Assembly (NCBI RefSeq): GCF_003589595.1
Contig: NW_020653200.1
Location: forward strand, 1,395,726-1,459,725
Length of the DNA: 64,000 nt
Origin: Hyposmocoma kahamanoa
Lineage: Eukaryota; Arthropoda; Insecta; Lepidoptera; Cosmopterigidae
Reading direction: 5' to 3'
Below, in pieces: positions 57,301 through 63,644 of the stretch; within the stretch, counting starts at the first letter, position 1, and each line of letters begins with the position of its first letter. Both the position numbers and the translations under genes were made by a program. The notes under the pieces were generated by a model, which was given only the letters and a program-made list of their open reading frames with translations, ran no database searches and was not told where the DNA came from.

Positions 57301-58623
57301 CAATATTTTAAAATTGCTGATATACATTTAAAAACACAAATTATTGTAAATAGTAAACTTTAACATTATCTACCTAACAATGCGTTTACAATTGCTGCAA
57401 TAATGAGAACTGTGTTTGTTTGTATAAATTTTGAATTTTGAACAGTCGTTATTTATATGTATAGAAACAAAGAAAGTTCTTTGTCACATACCGCTTTACT
57501 TAACCACACTGAATACCTGTTGAATCTACTGACCTAGAAATAAATGAGTGGTTGCTAAAGTTTCATTTCCAACGGTTTTCATACTTTAAAACGTTTACGT
57601 TACACTAGTTCATAAAACCAATTAAAAGTTAAACAACGTTTTCAATTAGAAAGTGTTCATGTGCAGTTATAACACCTCACGTGCATAAAGTTATTTAAAC
57701 ATAAGGAAAGCTAGTTTAATTCACAACTAACGTATATGAGTGGGAAAAATATTCCAATATTTCATGCTTATAATATAGACAAATGAAAAACAACATCATT
57801 AAACCAAACCATAATCAGATATATTATCCTTCTTTACAAACGTTACAACGACACGAATACTACACTTTTAAAACCTCGTCTAATCTCATAACATTCCACG
57901 TTTCTTAATTTCGTACACGTGTAAGGTTTTTCCTTGTATCGAAGCAAATTTCAATATCAATTCTCGAATTACAGGAACACAAAATAGTTCAGCAGTCGTA
58001 AGAGCAAAACGAATAAACATTAAAATGGTGTTAATATAAATAACACATGTTATCGATTGATGATAAATCAACATTCAATTTACGGTTTCAAAATAATTAC
58101 AAACCTTGAGACATGGTCTTATTTTCAACGTGGTATACTTGAAATACCTACCACGTAAAGCTTTGCTCTATTGTCATTATTTAAGCCTCAATATTTACTA
58201 GACTAAGCCGCTATTATATTTTAAAATCACATATTTATCACAAAACTACTTACACTTTTTAAAAAAGGACAAAAGATAGAAAATACGGCTAAATATAATA
58301 ATGCGAATAAATATAAGACAATAGAATATTTAAATCACAAAATACATACACATTTTAAAAAAGGACATATATAAAATGTATAGTTTGAAGAAAATAGAAT
58401 ATTTAAGTAACGTAAGTCCTAAGTTTACACTCACTCGCGTTTAATTTTAAAAACCACACCAATATAATTTCCGGTTCAAGAAAAAAAAATTCGCGCACTT
58501 GAAAAAGCAAAAAATCCAGAAAATTAGTATCTCACCGCTTTTTCCCACCGAAGGTGCGCCTATGACAGCGACCTTCACCTCGCTGAGCGAGGATTTCTTG
58601 CGTCGTATGCCTCTACTCGTCAT
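28549..58623 (-). CDS. RERG/RASL-like small Ras-family GTPase, five exons
   Basis: Minus-strand join 58623..58536, 31106..31050, 30644..30571, 29500..29324, 28785..28549; 633 nt, 210 residues. Every junction has GT and AG and the phases (1,1,0,0) fit. First in-frame ATG after a GC-rich leader. Motifs: P-loop GAPSVGKS (22-29), RFLTKRYIGEYD (34-45), EILDTCPK (66-73), VGNKAD (121-126), EVAAAE (151-156). The tail is basic (RRRAKH) and ends LPKD without a CAAX box, as in RERG, which is of similar length (about 200 residues). Family members are signalling GTPases; RERG is linked to growth restraint in mammals. Odd: Ras T35 aligns with Q47, G12 with P24, and GQ of DTAGQ with P72-K73, so GTP hydrolysis is probably abnormal. 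RASL11/12 relatives are the alternative. Confidence 0.9.
29026..29214 (-). other. unrecognised 62-codon frame in intron 4
   Basis: The minus-strand frame reads MKLKFLTRKFDRFEYIHTFI and later LACIRDDVRGNDQLY. Its composition looks protein-like, but I do not recognise it. It lies between exons 4 and 5 of the Ras-like gene, both of which splice without it. It may be a remnant of a mobile element or an open frame by chance. Confidence 0.25.
29324..29500 (-). CDS. Ras-like gene, coding exon 4
   Basis: 177 nt, 59 codons from NLDDLPTSD to MVHLRQ. Acceptor TTATTGCAG, donor GTATGA. It contains WADGLCFVYSIMDRESF (beta 4 and the following helix) and the base-specificity motif VGNKAD. Confidence 0.9.
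29608..29772. mobile_element. palindromic MITE-B, copy 1 (intron 3)
   Basis: The left arm 29611-29647 (starts TCGTATTCTAGAACTCTACT) is the near-perfect reverse complement of 29733-29769. Total about 165 bp, loop about 85 bp. The same family is at 36710-36886 and as a half copy at 48265-48340. Non-coding. Confidence 0.85.
29850..30555 (+). repeat. dispersed repeat R2, copy 2, with a nested MITE
   Basis: Matches 4290-4870 in order: ATATTCGG-like words on the left, CATTTTTCGCTTCTTTACC, ACTTATTATGTAGTTTA, AATCAAAGTGAAGTG, TTGAAAATTAAA, then GGAATAGTTTAGCCGAATAT and ACTATTCATTGCAACACT on the right. A MITE at 30263-30474 interrupts it just before the right end. It lies within intron 3 of the Ras-like gene. 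Confidence 0.6.
30263..30474. mobile_element. GC-rich MITE with 17-bp TIRs
   Basis: GGTCAAGTCACACTGAA at 30263-30279 is matched in inverse at 30458-30474 with one difference. The inside is GC-rich (GCAGCGGC against GCCGCTGC just inside the ends). It interrupts repeat R2 copy 2, whose other copy lacks it, so it inserted later. Confidence 0.75.
30571..30644 (-). CDS. Ras-like gene, coding exon 3
   Basis: 74 nt coding DFKYRHEVLLDGEPILFEIL and then DTCPK. Acceptor GACTGCAG, donor GTAGTG, ending in phase 0. It covers beta strands 2 and 3 and the DxxG site, which reads DTCP. Confidence 0.88.
31050..31106 (-). CDS. Ras-like gene, coding exon 2
   Basis: 57 nt coding ALTVRFLTKRYIGEYDHQQ and one base of the next codon. 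Acceptor CTTTTCAG, donor GTAAAT. It completes the P-loop (GKSA) and carries switch I, where the usual PT before the effector residues is HQ. Confidence 0.88.
32195..32480 (+). mobile_element. tRNA-derived SINE, second family
   Basis: The B-box-like GATTCGATTCCTGG at about 32246 follows GGCTGAGGAGGTCCCC. The body runs on to an ATT/TTG-rich tail at about 32460-32480. There is no acceptor stem, so it is not a tRNA gene. Confidence 0.55.
32495..32560 (+). mobile_element. SINE-like repeat R1, 5' fragment
   Basis: Reads AGCGGTAGAGCTCCTTTTGA, then AGAGTTCGACCAGGGACTAC. Only the first 60 or so bases of the family are kept. Confidence 0.6.
32811..33040 (-). mobile_element. tRNA-derived SINE, fullest copy
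   Basis: On the minus strand: GATGGCGCTACGACTCAAAG, ACAAGCACATAGAAAAATTC, GGTTCGTTCCGTGGCTTAGT (A-box region), CGCTTCGAATCCGGCC (B-box), TTTGATCTTTGTATTAATAA and the end TTATAAC at 32811. It is the same family as 4896-5000 and 5140-5280 and keeps both halves. Confidence 0.75.
33100..33838 (-). pseudogene. RT remnant of the interrupted LINE
   Basis: Minus-strand frames give DMGPDGIPVL, SPVLIRLYRLSLETDVVPRL and WKLANVQPVPEKGSSADHVN (frame open 33757-33455), then, in other frames, parts of the palm and AYADDSTVVGRYL. Several frameshifts are needed, so it is dead. Confidence 0.75.
33839..34296 (-). mobile_element. unclassified element with 30-bp direct terminal repeats
   Basis: 33839-33868 and 34267-34296 are the same 30 bases in the same orientation (start TAGCAGGCAGCTTAGG). 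The inside (about 33912-34266) is shared with 46969-47440 in opposite orientation. On the minus strand it reads VNIPIWSPTDDKPLTIVDSL and then RRLWLQSAKNPSKRTDHDHS, which matches the other copy codon for codon in most places. It sits inside a broken LINE. I do not recognise the family. Confidence 0.6.
34420..34473. repeat. 19-bp arm hairpin
   Basis: AAGCAATCTGAGTTACGTC at 34420-34438 pairs with 34455-34473 with one mismatch, loop 16 nt. It belongs to the foreign DNA inside the LINE and may be the remnant of a small MITE. Confidence 0.75.
35440..35590 (+). mobile_element. SINE-like repeat R1, internally deleted copy
   Basis: Has TTCTGCCGCCAAACAGCAAT, GGGTAAGGGTGCTGGTGAAA and TTACAGGCACA, then jumps to the family's end (ATCCCGTCACTTGATATT), omitting the middle 120 or so bases. 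Confidence 0.7.
35637..35692. repeat. (ACGC)n microsatellite
   Basis: Tandem CACG units with CACT variants. Confidence 0.9.
35708..36095 (-). mobile_element. RTE-like LINE 3' fragment with AAT tail
   Basis: On the minus strand, AYNALRIQ and a LGLPRYRN-like segment are followed by MRNRCASVLSRLRASSNGIL and NIIADRWDSPILERCVCLHA, the same C-terminal pattern as the copy at 500-1137. The tail is an ATT run (plus strand AATAATAAT, 35708-35722). Frames are broken. Confidence 0.65.
36693..37366. mobile_element. foldback element inserted into the RT fragment
   Basis: Terminal inverted repeats: 36690-36708 (AATAGTGATGAAAGAGACT) against 37351-37369, one mismatch in 19. Inner arms are rich in GACTTAAACGACTTGA-like words on the left (37005-37045) and their complement on the right (37210-37265). 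GATAAT flanks both sides (36687-36692 and 37371-37376). It is interrupted near its left end by MITE-B. No coding frame. Confidence 0.7.
36710..36886. mobile_element. palindromic MITE-B, copy 2, nested in the foldback element
   Basis: Arm 36714-36750 is the near-perfect reverse complement of 36846-36882. It sits between GAGACTAA and AGTCTTTTAT of the foldback's left arm, while the matching right arm (about 37343-37357) is uninterrupted, so it arrived after the foldback. Confidence 0.85.
37750..40005. other. non-coding stretch with a hairpin
   Basis: No gene seen. A 21-bp inverted repeat (39814-39834 against 39839-39859, two mismatches, loop ACCG) starts CGTTTAGGCCATAGTACGTC. A weaker palindrome with TTTTTGGACACAT words lies at about 38848-38897. 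Confidence 0.55.
40007..40310 (+). mobile_element. SINE-like repeat R1, complete copy
   Basis: From AGCCGTAGAGCCCCTTGTGA to GTCACTTGATATTAC and an A run at 40300-40308. It contains all blocks of the family, including GGACAGGCGTGTAGCTTACC. Confidence 0.85.
40320..40495 (+). mobile_element. SINE-like repeat R1, partial tandem copy
   Basis: Starts in the middle of the family (CTCGTCAACTTATGTCTCAT) straight after the A run of the preceding copy and runs to its own A-rich end at about 40485-40497. Head-to-tail order suggests insertion of one copy into the A tail of the other. Confidence 0.8.
40500..41475. other. non-coding stretch, nothing recognised
   Basis: No protein-like frame or clear repeat. 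The phrase CTTAGAGGATGGAAAAAA (about 41287) resembles CTTAGAGGACGGAAAAAA at about 42757, perhaps traces of one dispersed repeat. Confidence 0.4.
41480..41720 (-). mobile_element. SINE-like repeat R1, minus-strand copy
   Basis: Reverse-complement words of the family: GTCGTGCGCCTGATGGTAAG, CACCCTGAGACATAA, CCTTACCCTTCAAAAC and AACATTACTGCTTAGCGGCA. Confidence 0.8.
42320..42505. mobile_element. palindromic MITE-A, copy
   Basis: Starts CTCGATTGTTAGACATAGGA. Arms 42376-42407 and 42471-42502 are inverse copies with about five mismatches in 32; the loop holds a short TA/CA microsatellite (42447-42468). Confidence 0.7.
43638..44015 (-). mobile_element. short copy of the 16-19 kb LINE family
   Basis: The plus strand starts with AAATTC/CAAATT units, the tail, then ATTCATAGGTAAGCATTATT, ACACTTGAGATCGTCACAAT, GAAGAATGAGCAAGAAACTC and TAGGGGTTGCTCTTTGTAAA, all matching the 3' UTR at 16131-16280. 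It continues into the RT C-terminus (words like CCGGAATCTTGTTATAGAAG against 16457-16480). Severely 5'-truncated. Confidence 0.8.
44016..45380. other. non-coding AT-rich stretch
   Basis: No gene or RNA recognised. Short phrases near 44640-44760 are GC-richer, but no element could be named. Confidence 0.4.
45384..45515 (-). pseudogene. Tc1/mariner-type transposase fragment
   Basis: The minus-strand frame includes TRGPIRWPAGSPDLTLLDFF followed by VRIRERFKK. WPAxSPDLTPLDFF is a familiar C-terminal catalytic-region motif of IS630/Tc1/mariner-like transposases in insects. Only about 40 residues are recognisable; the rest of the 91-codon frame is unlike a transposase. Confidence 0.5.
45850..45900 (-). 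mobile_element. SINE-like repeat R1, small fragment
   Basis: Reads CAAGTCATGCGCCTGGTGGT then AAGCGACATGCCTGTTG, the reverse complement of the family's 3' region. Confidence 0.55.
46205..46490 (-). mobile_element. SINE-like repeat R1, near-complete minus copy
   Basis: Contains all blocks in reverse: GTGTCGTGCGCGTGGCGGAA, TCAGAGCTTTAAATTGGAAA, ACCTGTAATTTCACCAGCAC, CCTTACCCTTCAAAACCGGA, CCAGTACTTCCCTGGATAAA and CTCTTTCACAAGGACCTCTA. Confidence 0.85.
46846..47802 (+). mobile_element. unclassified element with direct terminal repeats, copy 2
   Basis: 46903-46968 and 47737-47802 are a 66-bp direct repeat (start ACATTCTAAATACAAAAC, end AGCCTAGACTA). Upstream of each is GGCTATTTCTAGAT, with 40 extra bases in the left copy. 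The interior from CATCCCTCTTCCTCACAA (46969) to about 47440 matches the minus strand of 33912-34266. Reading frame VNIPSGYPTYDRQLT, then after a stop SLYNRL, and PRRLWL-stop-SAKNLSKKSDHDH parallels the other copy, with stops. 47440-47734 is extra sequence here. Confidence 0.6.
48265..48340. mobile_element. MITE-B half copy
   Basis: Left arm only: GGGTCTATTCCAGAACTCTA, then CCAATGCTCAAGTCAGGACT and TTGAGTATGGTTTC. The right arm is absent. Confidence 0.75.
48345..49866. other. non-coding stretch left of the Tc1 element
   Basis: No convincing gene. A 107-codon plus frame (48762-49085) resembles nothing I know and lacks support. Confidence 0.4.
49869..49894. repeat. left TIR of the Tc1 element
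   Basis: 26 bases identical to the reverse complement of 51386-51411; preceded by TA. Confidence 0.95.
50108..51151 (+). CDS. Tc1-type DD34E transposase, intact
   Basis: 347 residues, the usual Tc1 length. N-terminal helix-turn-helix DNA-binding region (about 10-55: YTARVIARRLAISKSCVVAT), GRPR-like hinge RPRSGRP (57-63), second HTH (about 70-115). Catalytic triad: D159 in FVDESRI, D249 in VLVDDNAPAHRA, and E284 in WPAGSPDLNPIEHAWD, with exactly 34 residues between the last two. The enzyme would bind the TIRs and cut and paste the element at TA sites in the nucleus. An alternative start is the second Met (residue 5, MPRGLS). No stop or frameshift is seen. Confidence 0.95.
   Translation: MIEKMPRGLSEVLRARIVTLREEGYTARVIARRLAISKSCVVATLQRYHGMGNLADRPRSGRPTVLTAAQKRYIKLLAARDPTINATKIKAEVRAASGLEVSTQTVRNCLHQAGLRARRSWRAPLNSRQRQQRRLQWARLRQNKEGEDENIWQNCLFVDESRISTHPDNRRVRVWRRPGDRERQRTATGTVQQGGKSVSFWGGIMIGARTPLIPYRGFMTADMYKAVAIDDIVRPFRVNHGHQFVLVDDNAPAHRAQRVNAALQEYDITRLNWPAGSPDLNPIEHAWDALKRAVWNREPRPQTIPELREAAIEEWDRLPQEMLDNLILSMPRRIFACIRARGGVILY
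51386..51411. repeat. right TIR of the Tc1 element
   Basis: 26 bases, the exact inverse of 49869-49894; followed by TA at 51412-51413. Confidence 0.95.
51421..51540. mobile_element. 120-bp palindromic MITE beside the Tc1 element
   Basis: Starts TGTACAATCAAGAGCACGTC and ends with its inverse (GACGTGCTC against CGTGCTTTTGACC, TGTACA at both ends). Arms are about 33 bp with few mismatches, and the spacer about 55 bp. It starts only 7 bp beyond the Tc1 target site. Confidence 0.75.
51541..53430. other. non-coding AT-rich stretch
   Basis: No gene or RNA recognised. A GC-rich patch at about 51915-52020 is seen without a known element. Confidence 0.4.
53437..53650. mobile_element. palindromic element rich in GCATCGATGC words
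   Basis: 53469-53513 is the near-exact inverse of 53544-53590 (both carry TTGCATCGATGCAA and the phrase for TTGCATCGCTACACTTG). Outside them GATGCAATGGCGC and CGCCATTGCATC form a further small inversion. TGCATCGATGCA-type words occur at least five times. Probably a foldback MITE. The plus frame through it is not a gene. Confidence 0.75.
53930..54060. mobile_element. MITE-A, copy
   Basis: Starts CTTAGGTTTTCGCGATTGTT, then ACGCATAGGAAATGATGAC, and ends in the TTGTTTGAAAAAACACGAT part of the family. The middle differs from the 26.9 kb copy. Confidence 0.6.
54085..54245 (+). mobile_element. SINE-like repeat R1, 3' part
   Basis: Contains TTATAGGCACATGGGACTTG, TCTCAGGGTGCCAGG, CAGTGGCAGTGCCCCTCAAA, AAAGCTCTGAGTGGTACGGC and CGGACAGGCGTGTGTAG, where the GT microsatellite begins. 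Confidence 0.75.
54241..54402. repeat. (GT)n microsatellite with a 10-N gap and inverted flanks
   Basis: GT units run from about 54257 to 54380, broken by ten N at 54303-54312. The 19-base flank TGTGTAGTTATTATAATGT on the left is the exact inverse of ACATTATAATAACTACACA on the right (about 54382-54400). True repeat length is unknown because of the gap. Confidence 0.95.
55165..55265 (-). mobile_element. tRNA-derived SINE-like fragment
   Basis: On the minus strand: TTGGCGTTCCAACGGTTAAC (A-box-like), CTGTGAGGACACAG, then GGGTTCGATTCCC (good B box) and a short tail. The T-arm pairs (GGG with CCC), but the anticodon loop is too short and no acceptor stem forms, so it is not a tRNA gene. Confidence 0.55.
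55266..58440. other. non-coding part of intron 1
   Basis: No exon, RNA or long repeat recognised. A 36-base near-palindrome centred on GGTACC (55549-55584, four self-mismatch positions) resembles one at 45551-45586. Confidence 0.45.
58536..58623 (-). CDS. Ras-like gene, coding exon 1
   Basis: 88 nt coding residues 1-29 (MTSRGIRRKKSSLSEV, then the P-loop up to GKS) plus one base. The donor is G then GTGAGA. The exon contains a basic N-terminal extension of about 14 residues before the first beta strand. The leader upstream has no stop for 30 codons but also no other ATG, so the start at 58623 is favoured. Confidence 0.88.
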
Positions 58624-58900
58624 GGTTGCCGATATGCACTTTAGCTCATGGTCCGGCACAGTCACGGCACCGACTGACTGATGGCGGTCGAGAAGCAAGC
58701 GCGCGCAGTACAATACGGCAAACGCGGCACCGGAGGCGGTGTAGCGGCGGGCGGCACACGGCTAAAAATAAGCAGCGCGACAGCTCCCACAACTGCCAGT
58801 GTTAATGGGTCAAGAGCTGGCCAAGATCAGCGCGTGTTTATCAGTTTCCTGACCACGTGGCCGCCGCGACAGGCCAACGCCTCTACACTAGATTGAAACA
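58624..58900 (-). promoter_or_regulatory. GC-rich 5' leader and probable promoter of the Ras-like gene
   Basis: Directly upstream of the ATG at 58623 the DNA turns GC- and CpG-rich (for example GCGGCGGGCGGCACACGG at 58745-58762) in an otherwise AT-rich area. It ends near 58900. No TATA box was found; a CpG-type or initiator promoter is inferred from composition and position only. Confidence 0.5.
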
Positions 58901-58919
58901 CATTTACAACTGATGTCGT

Positions 58920-61360
58920 TCAGACTCCAGGCCGCGTTTACACTATCCCAGTGTTTAGGAGAGATGGATTCATAAAATATTTTAATACGTTGGTATCTTA
59001 ATTAAAAAATATACACATAACTCGTGTAACGTTTTATATAGAGACTTTTTTGTGAATGTTAATATCGATTTGTTTTGCATTTGTTATATTTGTACCCCTG
59101 AACTTTATACAATTATTATACTTGTTACTATATCATAGATTTCATTCATTATTATTACTAACTTGTAGTAGTAAATCTTATAAAACTTGTGTTTGAAAAA
59201 TAGCTTTATTCGGTCTCGTAGCGAGCGCTGTCGATATCCTTGAGCTAGAACACTTCGTAGCCCTGGTGCAAATATAATATTATATTCTAGGGATTGAAAT
59301 ATTACTTAAGTTTAGATATTATTTTTATAAAATTATACGTTAGCAAACATCTTCTATTCAGTACGTACTTTACTTTTACTTTTAATGTAAACAGAATTAT
59401 TGAGGCGTATCTACTTAAATGTTTGAATCTTATTCTAGTCATGAAAACATTGAAATCATGTTTTCGTACATACATACTGTACCTGGAAAATGTGTTGTAC
59501 AAGGCCAGCGTCCTTCACCGGCATTATCTTAACACAGGACATGGAATAGACGGTTTCAAAACATCACTGTAGCTTCTATATACATTATATGTCTCAATCT
59601 GATTCTACGTTTAGTACAACATATACAAGGTGCATCAAAGTTTATTATCACGTTTTGTACTGAACTAGGAATGAATGACGTAAAATCCTCGTTACGAATG
59701 TACTTGCAACTATTATGTTATTATTTAACAATGAGTACAAACTAACGGCTCGTACGACTATAAAAAAAGTTAAAGTTGTATCTCTTTCACCCTTTTCCAC
59801 AAAACCAAACATTGATTAAATTTATTTTGTGTCTTATTAGAATATAAAATGTAACAACAGCATACTATATCAAATAAATTATTACATATCTGACAAATTT
59901 TAAAATAGAAGGTATTGAACGATTGCTTTTAGACACTACGCCAGTGTTTTACTATTTTAGCACAAAATAGCCTATGGTTCTTAGATACTTAACATAACCT
60001 ATAATATAATCTTTCTCTGTTAACTACAACTGATAAAGTACAAAAATATTGCCGGAAACTGTTCATTACAGAGTACATAGACACGCGGATACGTAAAAAT
60101 TGGCCACTTAACGCAAACAGTAGTCAATTTCGCGGGAGAAATAAATATTTGTTAAAACATATGAACGACAGAGACGTTTTGATTGCTGCTCTAAACGCGG
60201 CTACAGTAATGAGCGAAATAATTTGCGATGTAAACCCATCTATACATTGGAAAACGGATTTAATTCCAAATTCCAATTGATTTGTTCTACTTAAATGATA
60301 ATTGAAATCAAATCTTTTATTGTGCCCATTTTAATGCTATTGTCTTTGTGTTGAACCGTAGGCGGAATTTAAACGGAGTTACCCTTGTATAGAACACTAC
60401 TTAGTAAAGTTTTTTACATAAATAAAATAATTACAATTAATTTTTAGACTGTAGTTTTATTCATTTTGTTACATTTGATTTTTATTATTTAACGCAGTTC
60501 TTAAACACAAGTAAGAATTACAATCTTTATTCTACAAAATAAATTGATTACTTTCAAATATAATCTTTGTTTTGTTTTTGTTTATTCATTTTAATTCACG
60601 ATGCAAATACACATTATTTAGTACTAAATAAAGAAACACGCCGAAATGATAATTTCGTAACAAGGATGTTGGGAAATTTTCATTTCGGCATGTACAAACA
60701 TAAAAAAATTACTTTTCCGCGGGAAGTTCGACGAAAATACTACTTATCGAAGAAGTTACACTGAAAAGCATTATCAAAATAATGCAATTATTATAAATTT
60801 TAAACATTTTTCCTTTCATTACAATGTACTACAACAATTAAGTAAATAGTACTTTATGCTATAATAATATATTATAGGGAATTAAACGATTTTTCGTATC
60901 TAAATCACGTATTTGTTTTATCAAACCATTTTCAAACAGTAATCAATCAAAATAGCTCTAAGCAGATTAAGAATAAAGGCTGCAAGCAACGATTTAGTCA
61001 AGTTTTCTAGTGACTACAACTGAACATTTTCTGTCAAATAAATTCTTAACCATTTTTTCTTTAGTGAGGGTCAAACGCAATACCTTGCTCCGAATTCATA
61101 TCCGCGGTCAGTCAGGCTATATTGAGTGACTTGAAGGAGTAAGTTTGTAGAAGCGCTGCTGGTGCTGGTGGAGTTCTGTAGGATAATAGTAATGTAGCCT
61201 GGAGAGTAGTAGAAGTAGTCTCCGTAGCCTCCGCAGCCTCCATACATCTTACTTAGTAAGTTTAGTAGTTCAAAAGTTGGAAGTCTAGTTTTATAGGTAT
61301 TTATTCAGGTTTAATAATAATATTATGATCTTTAAAATGTAAACGGTGTAAAATATAACT
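58920..61360. other. non-coding DNA upstream of the Ras-like gene
   Basis: No gene seen. A weak MITE-A trace (TATCTAAATCACGTATTTG, TTTTATCAAACC) lies at about 60897-60935. Confidence 0.4.
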
Positions 61361-61368
61361 AGTAAAAG

Positions 61369-61596
61369 CATTGACTTACAATTATATGGACGTCGGGTCC
61401 GCGCTAAAAAGTGTCCGCACTTGTAAGGCGCTAAAATCGTATACAGAGCGCCAAACTCCGCTTTAGTCTTCATTTGTTCGACTGACAGCGCGATACTGCG
61501 ATGACATTACAATTTAAATTTCGAATAGGTTGACTTGGGACATTTTTTTCGTGGTTTTTGTATTAGACCCGTCGTCCATTTATTTGTAAGTCAATG
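61369..61596. mobile_element. hAT-like MITE, copy 1
   Basis: 228 bp. Ends CATTGACTTACAA and its inverse TTGTAAGTCAATG; the inverted repeat extends imperfectly to about 31 bp (ATGGACGTCGGGTC against the inverse of GACCCGTCGTCCAT). Flanked by AGTAAAAG at 61361-61368 and 61597-61604, an exact 8-bp target duplication. Non-coding, though a minus frame MKTKAEFGALYTILAPYKCG is open in both copies. Confidence 0.92.
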
Positions 61597-61832
61597 AGTA
61601 AAAGGTTCAAAAGATAGGATGAGATGTGTTCGCTATCGCGCTCGGGCAGGGAGTGACGATGGAACGAAACAAAATCAGAATGCGAGGCAAAATGACACAA
61701 TTCAAAATTTGAATTTAAATACAAGTGTGAGAATAGAATAAGAAATTTAAATAAAAAGGTGGGATGACGATGCAAAGAGGTCACACCGTCACAAGTTAAA
61801 ACAAAAAAAAAACAGAAAGCGTTTATTATAAT

Positions 61833-62060
61833 CATTGACTTACAATTATATGGACGTCGGGACCGCGCTAAAAAGTGTCCGCACTTGTAAGGCGCTAAAA
61901 TCGTATACAGAGCGCGACACTCCGCTTTAGTCTTCATTTGTTCTACGGACAGCGCGATACTGCGATGACATAACAATTTAAATTTCGAATAGGTTGGCTT
62001 GGGACATTTTTTTCGTGGTTTTTGTATTAGACCCGTCGTCCATTTATTTGTAAGTCAATG
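61833..62060. mobile_element. hAT-like MITE, copy 2
   Basis: Also exactly 228 bp and nearly identical to copy 1, same orientation, 236 bp away. Flanked by ATTATAAT at 61825-61832 and 62061-62068. Its different target duplication shows that it inserted independently and is not a tandem duplicate. Confidence 0.92.
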
Positions 62061-62229
62061 ATTATAATACATATAATAATTACAGTATCCGGTGTGGGGG
62101 CTACTTGTAAGTAAAAATTAGTTGTGTTAGAAAACCCGCTCTTCCAGTTACATTGTCCGTAAATAAGGAAATTAAAATTAAATGGCATAATATAATATAT
62201 CACGGAAACTTAAAGAATATCTTCATGTG

Positions 62230-62272
62230 CATGTGCTGCGTGTACGTGTGTGTGTGTGTGCGTGTGTGGTAA
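62230..62272. repeat. short GT-rich microsatellite
   Basis: GTGTACGTGTGTGTGTGTGC and neighbouring GT units. Confidence 0.8.
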
Positions 62273-63640
62273 TATATAAGTATTATTTTGCAGTGGTTTC
62301 ATAACTGCAGTCGTGCGGGCTTTTTGAGTCACTTTTCCCGCCAGGTTTCACGCCTTCTCACAATAAAACACACAACAAGTCCGACACAAATGTTTATACT
62401 ATCATAAAATGTTCTAAGCAAAAGATCTAATATAAAATTAAAAACAAACTCAAACTAAACGTTCACATTATACTTGTATCTAAGTTCAAGAAGCAAAAAG
62501 GAAATATTTACGTATCTATGTATTATAAGAATCCATGAAGAGACACATATCGTCCCCTGGGAATACCTTGTATGCGAATTCTATGTAATTTTTCTGGACG
62601 AAAAGAAAAATTTGGTGTAAAGTGTAGTAAACGCCATAATGTTTGAAGTTTTAATTTAAAGCGTTTTAATTAGTACCTCTTTTAGATTCTGTATTACTTT
62701 AATAATAGATTTGAGCAAGAAGTTTAAAGTTAAAGTTTTTCTTCAACAAAAATCAGTAAGAATGAACGATGTGAAATAAAATATTGAATTTAAACTTCAT
62801 AATTTAATCCACTAGCGAAAAGTTACCTGTTTGTCGGTCTTTTACAGAATATACTTCGGTGAGTGTGCCATTAGTTAAAACTATAAAGTAATATAAAGTC
62901 CGGTTGTGTCCGTTATGGACGGACTCATATTTTATTAAATTTTATGGTGTAAAAAAATGAATCAATGTAAACTAAACAAATTTGCTTTTTCTTTACGGTA
63001 TTAACTGGACTTATGCTTTTTTATATACAGCATATGAAAAAATAACATGTATAACTTAATTAAGATTACAAATCACAACTAAAACTAAGTAGTTAACAGA
63101 AATACAACTAAAGATTATTTTGATGCCAGAATTTTATGATTATTGTACCCTTTTCCACAGAGATGTCTTAAATCTGTTTGCACTAATCGATGCGCTATTT
63201 TTTCTGATATTTTTGGTATAAAAATCCAAGTCAATGTGGCCAAAATCAGACTTGTACCCTTTTTCACTAGAGCCACAAATATATTCTTTTATAATATATT
63301 GAATACATGAAGGAAAATATTAAATATGTTTTATAATATTGTGAAGGAGAAACTTTTCAAGAGATCGTCCTTGTTTACCTGACCATCCGATGCTTCTGAG
63401 AATGATGGCTGCACTATTATCGACCGGCGGCGTGTGAACTTGACTCTCAAATTTGTATAGGCGGCATTCTATCTAAAGGGGTGATTTTCTCGATACAAAC
63501 GTTAAAATATTGGTTGAAAATTTGAATTATGATATTTCTTTCTAAGTGCAATATTTTAGGTAGGTACTAGATGGTATGACAGGAGTTTTTAATTACATTA
63601 TCATATTATGTACTTCTATATTCACTAATAATCTCAGTAC
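62273..63640. other. non-coding AT-rich stretch
   Basis: Nothing recognised as gene, RNA or repeat. Confidence 0.4.
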
Positions 63641-63644
63641 AGAG

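Noticed and set aside
61563..61976. 137-codon minus-strand frame as a gene
   Set aside because: Both ends lie in the two hAT-like MITE copies; the open frame is a by-product of their shared sequence.
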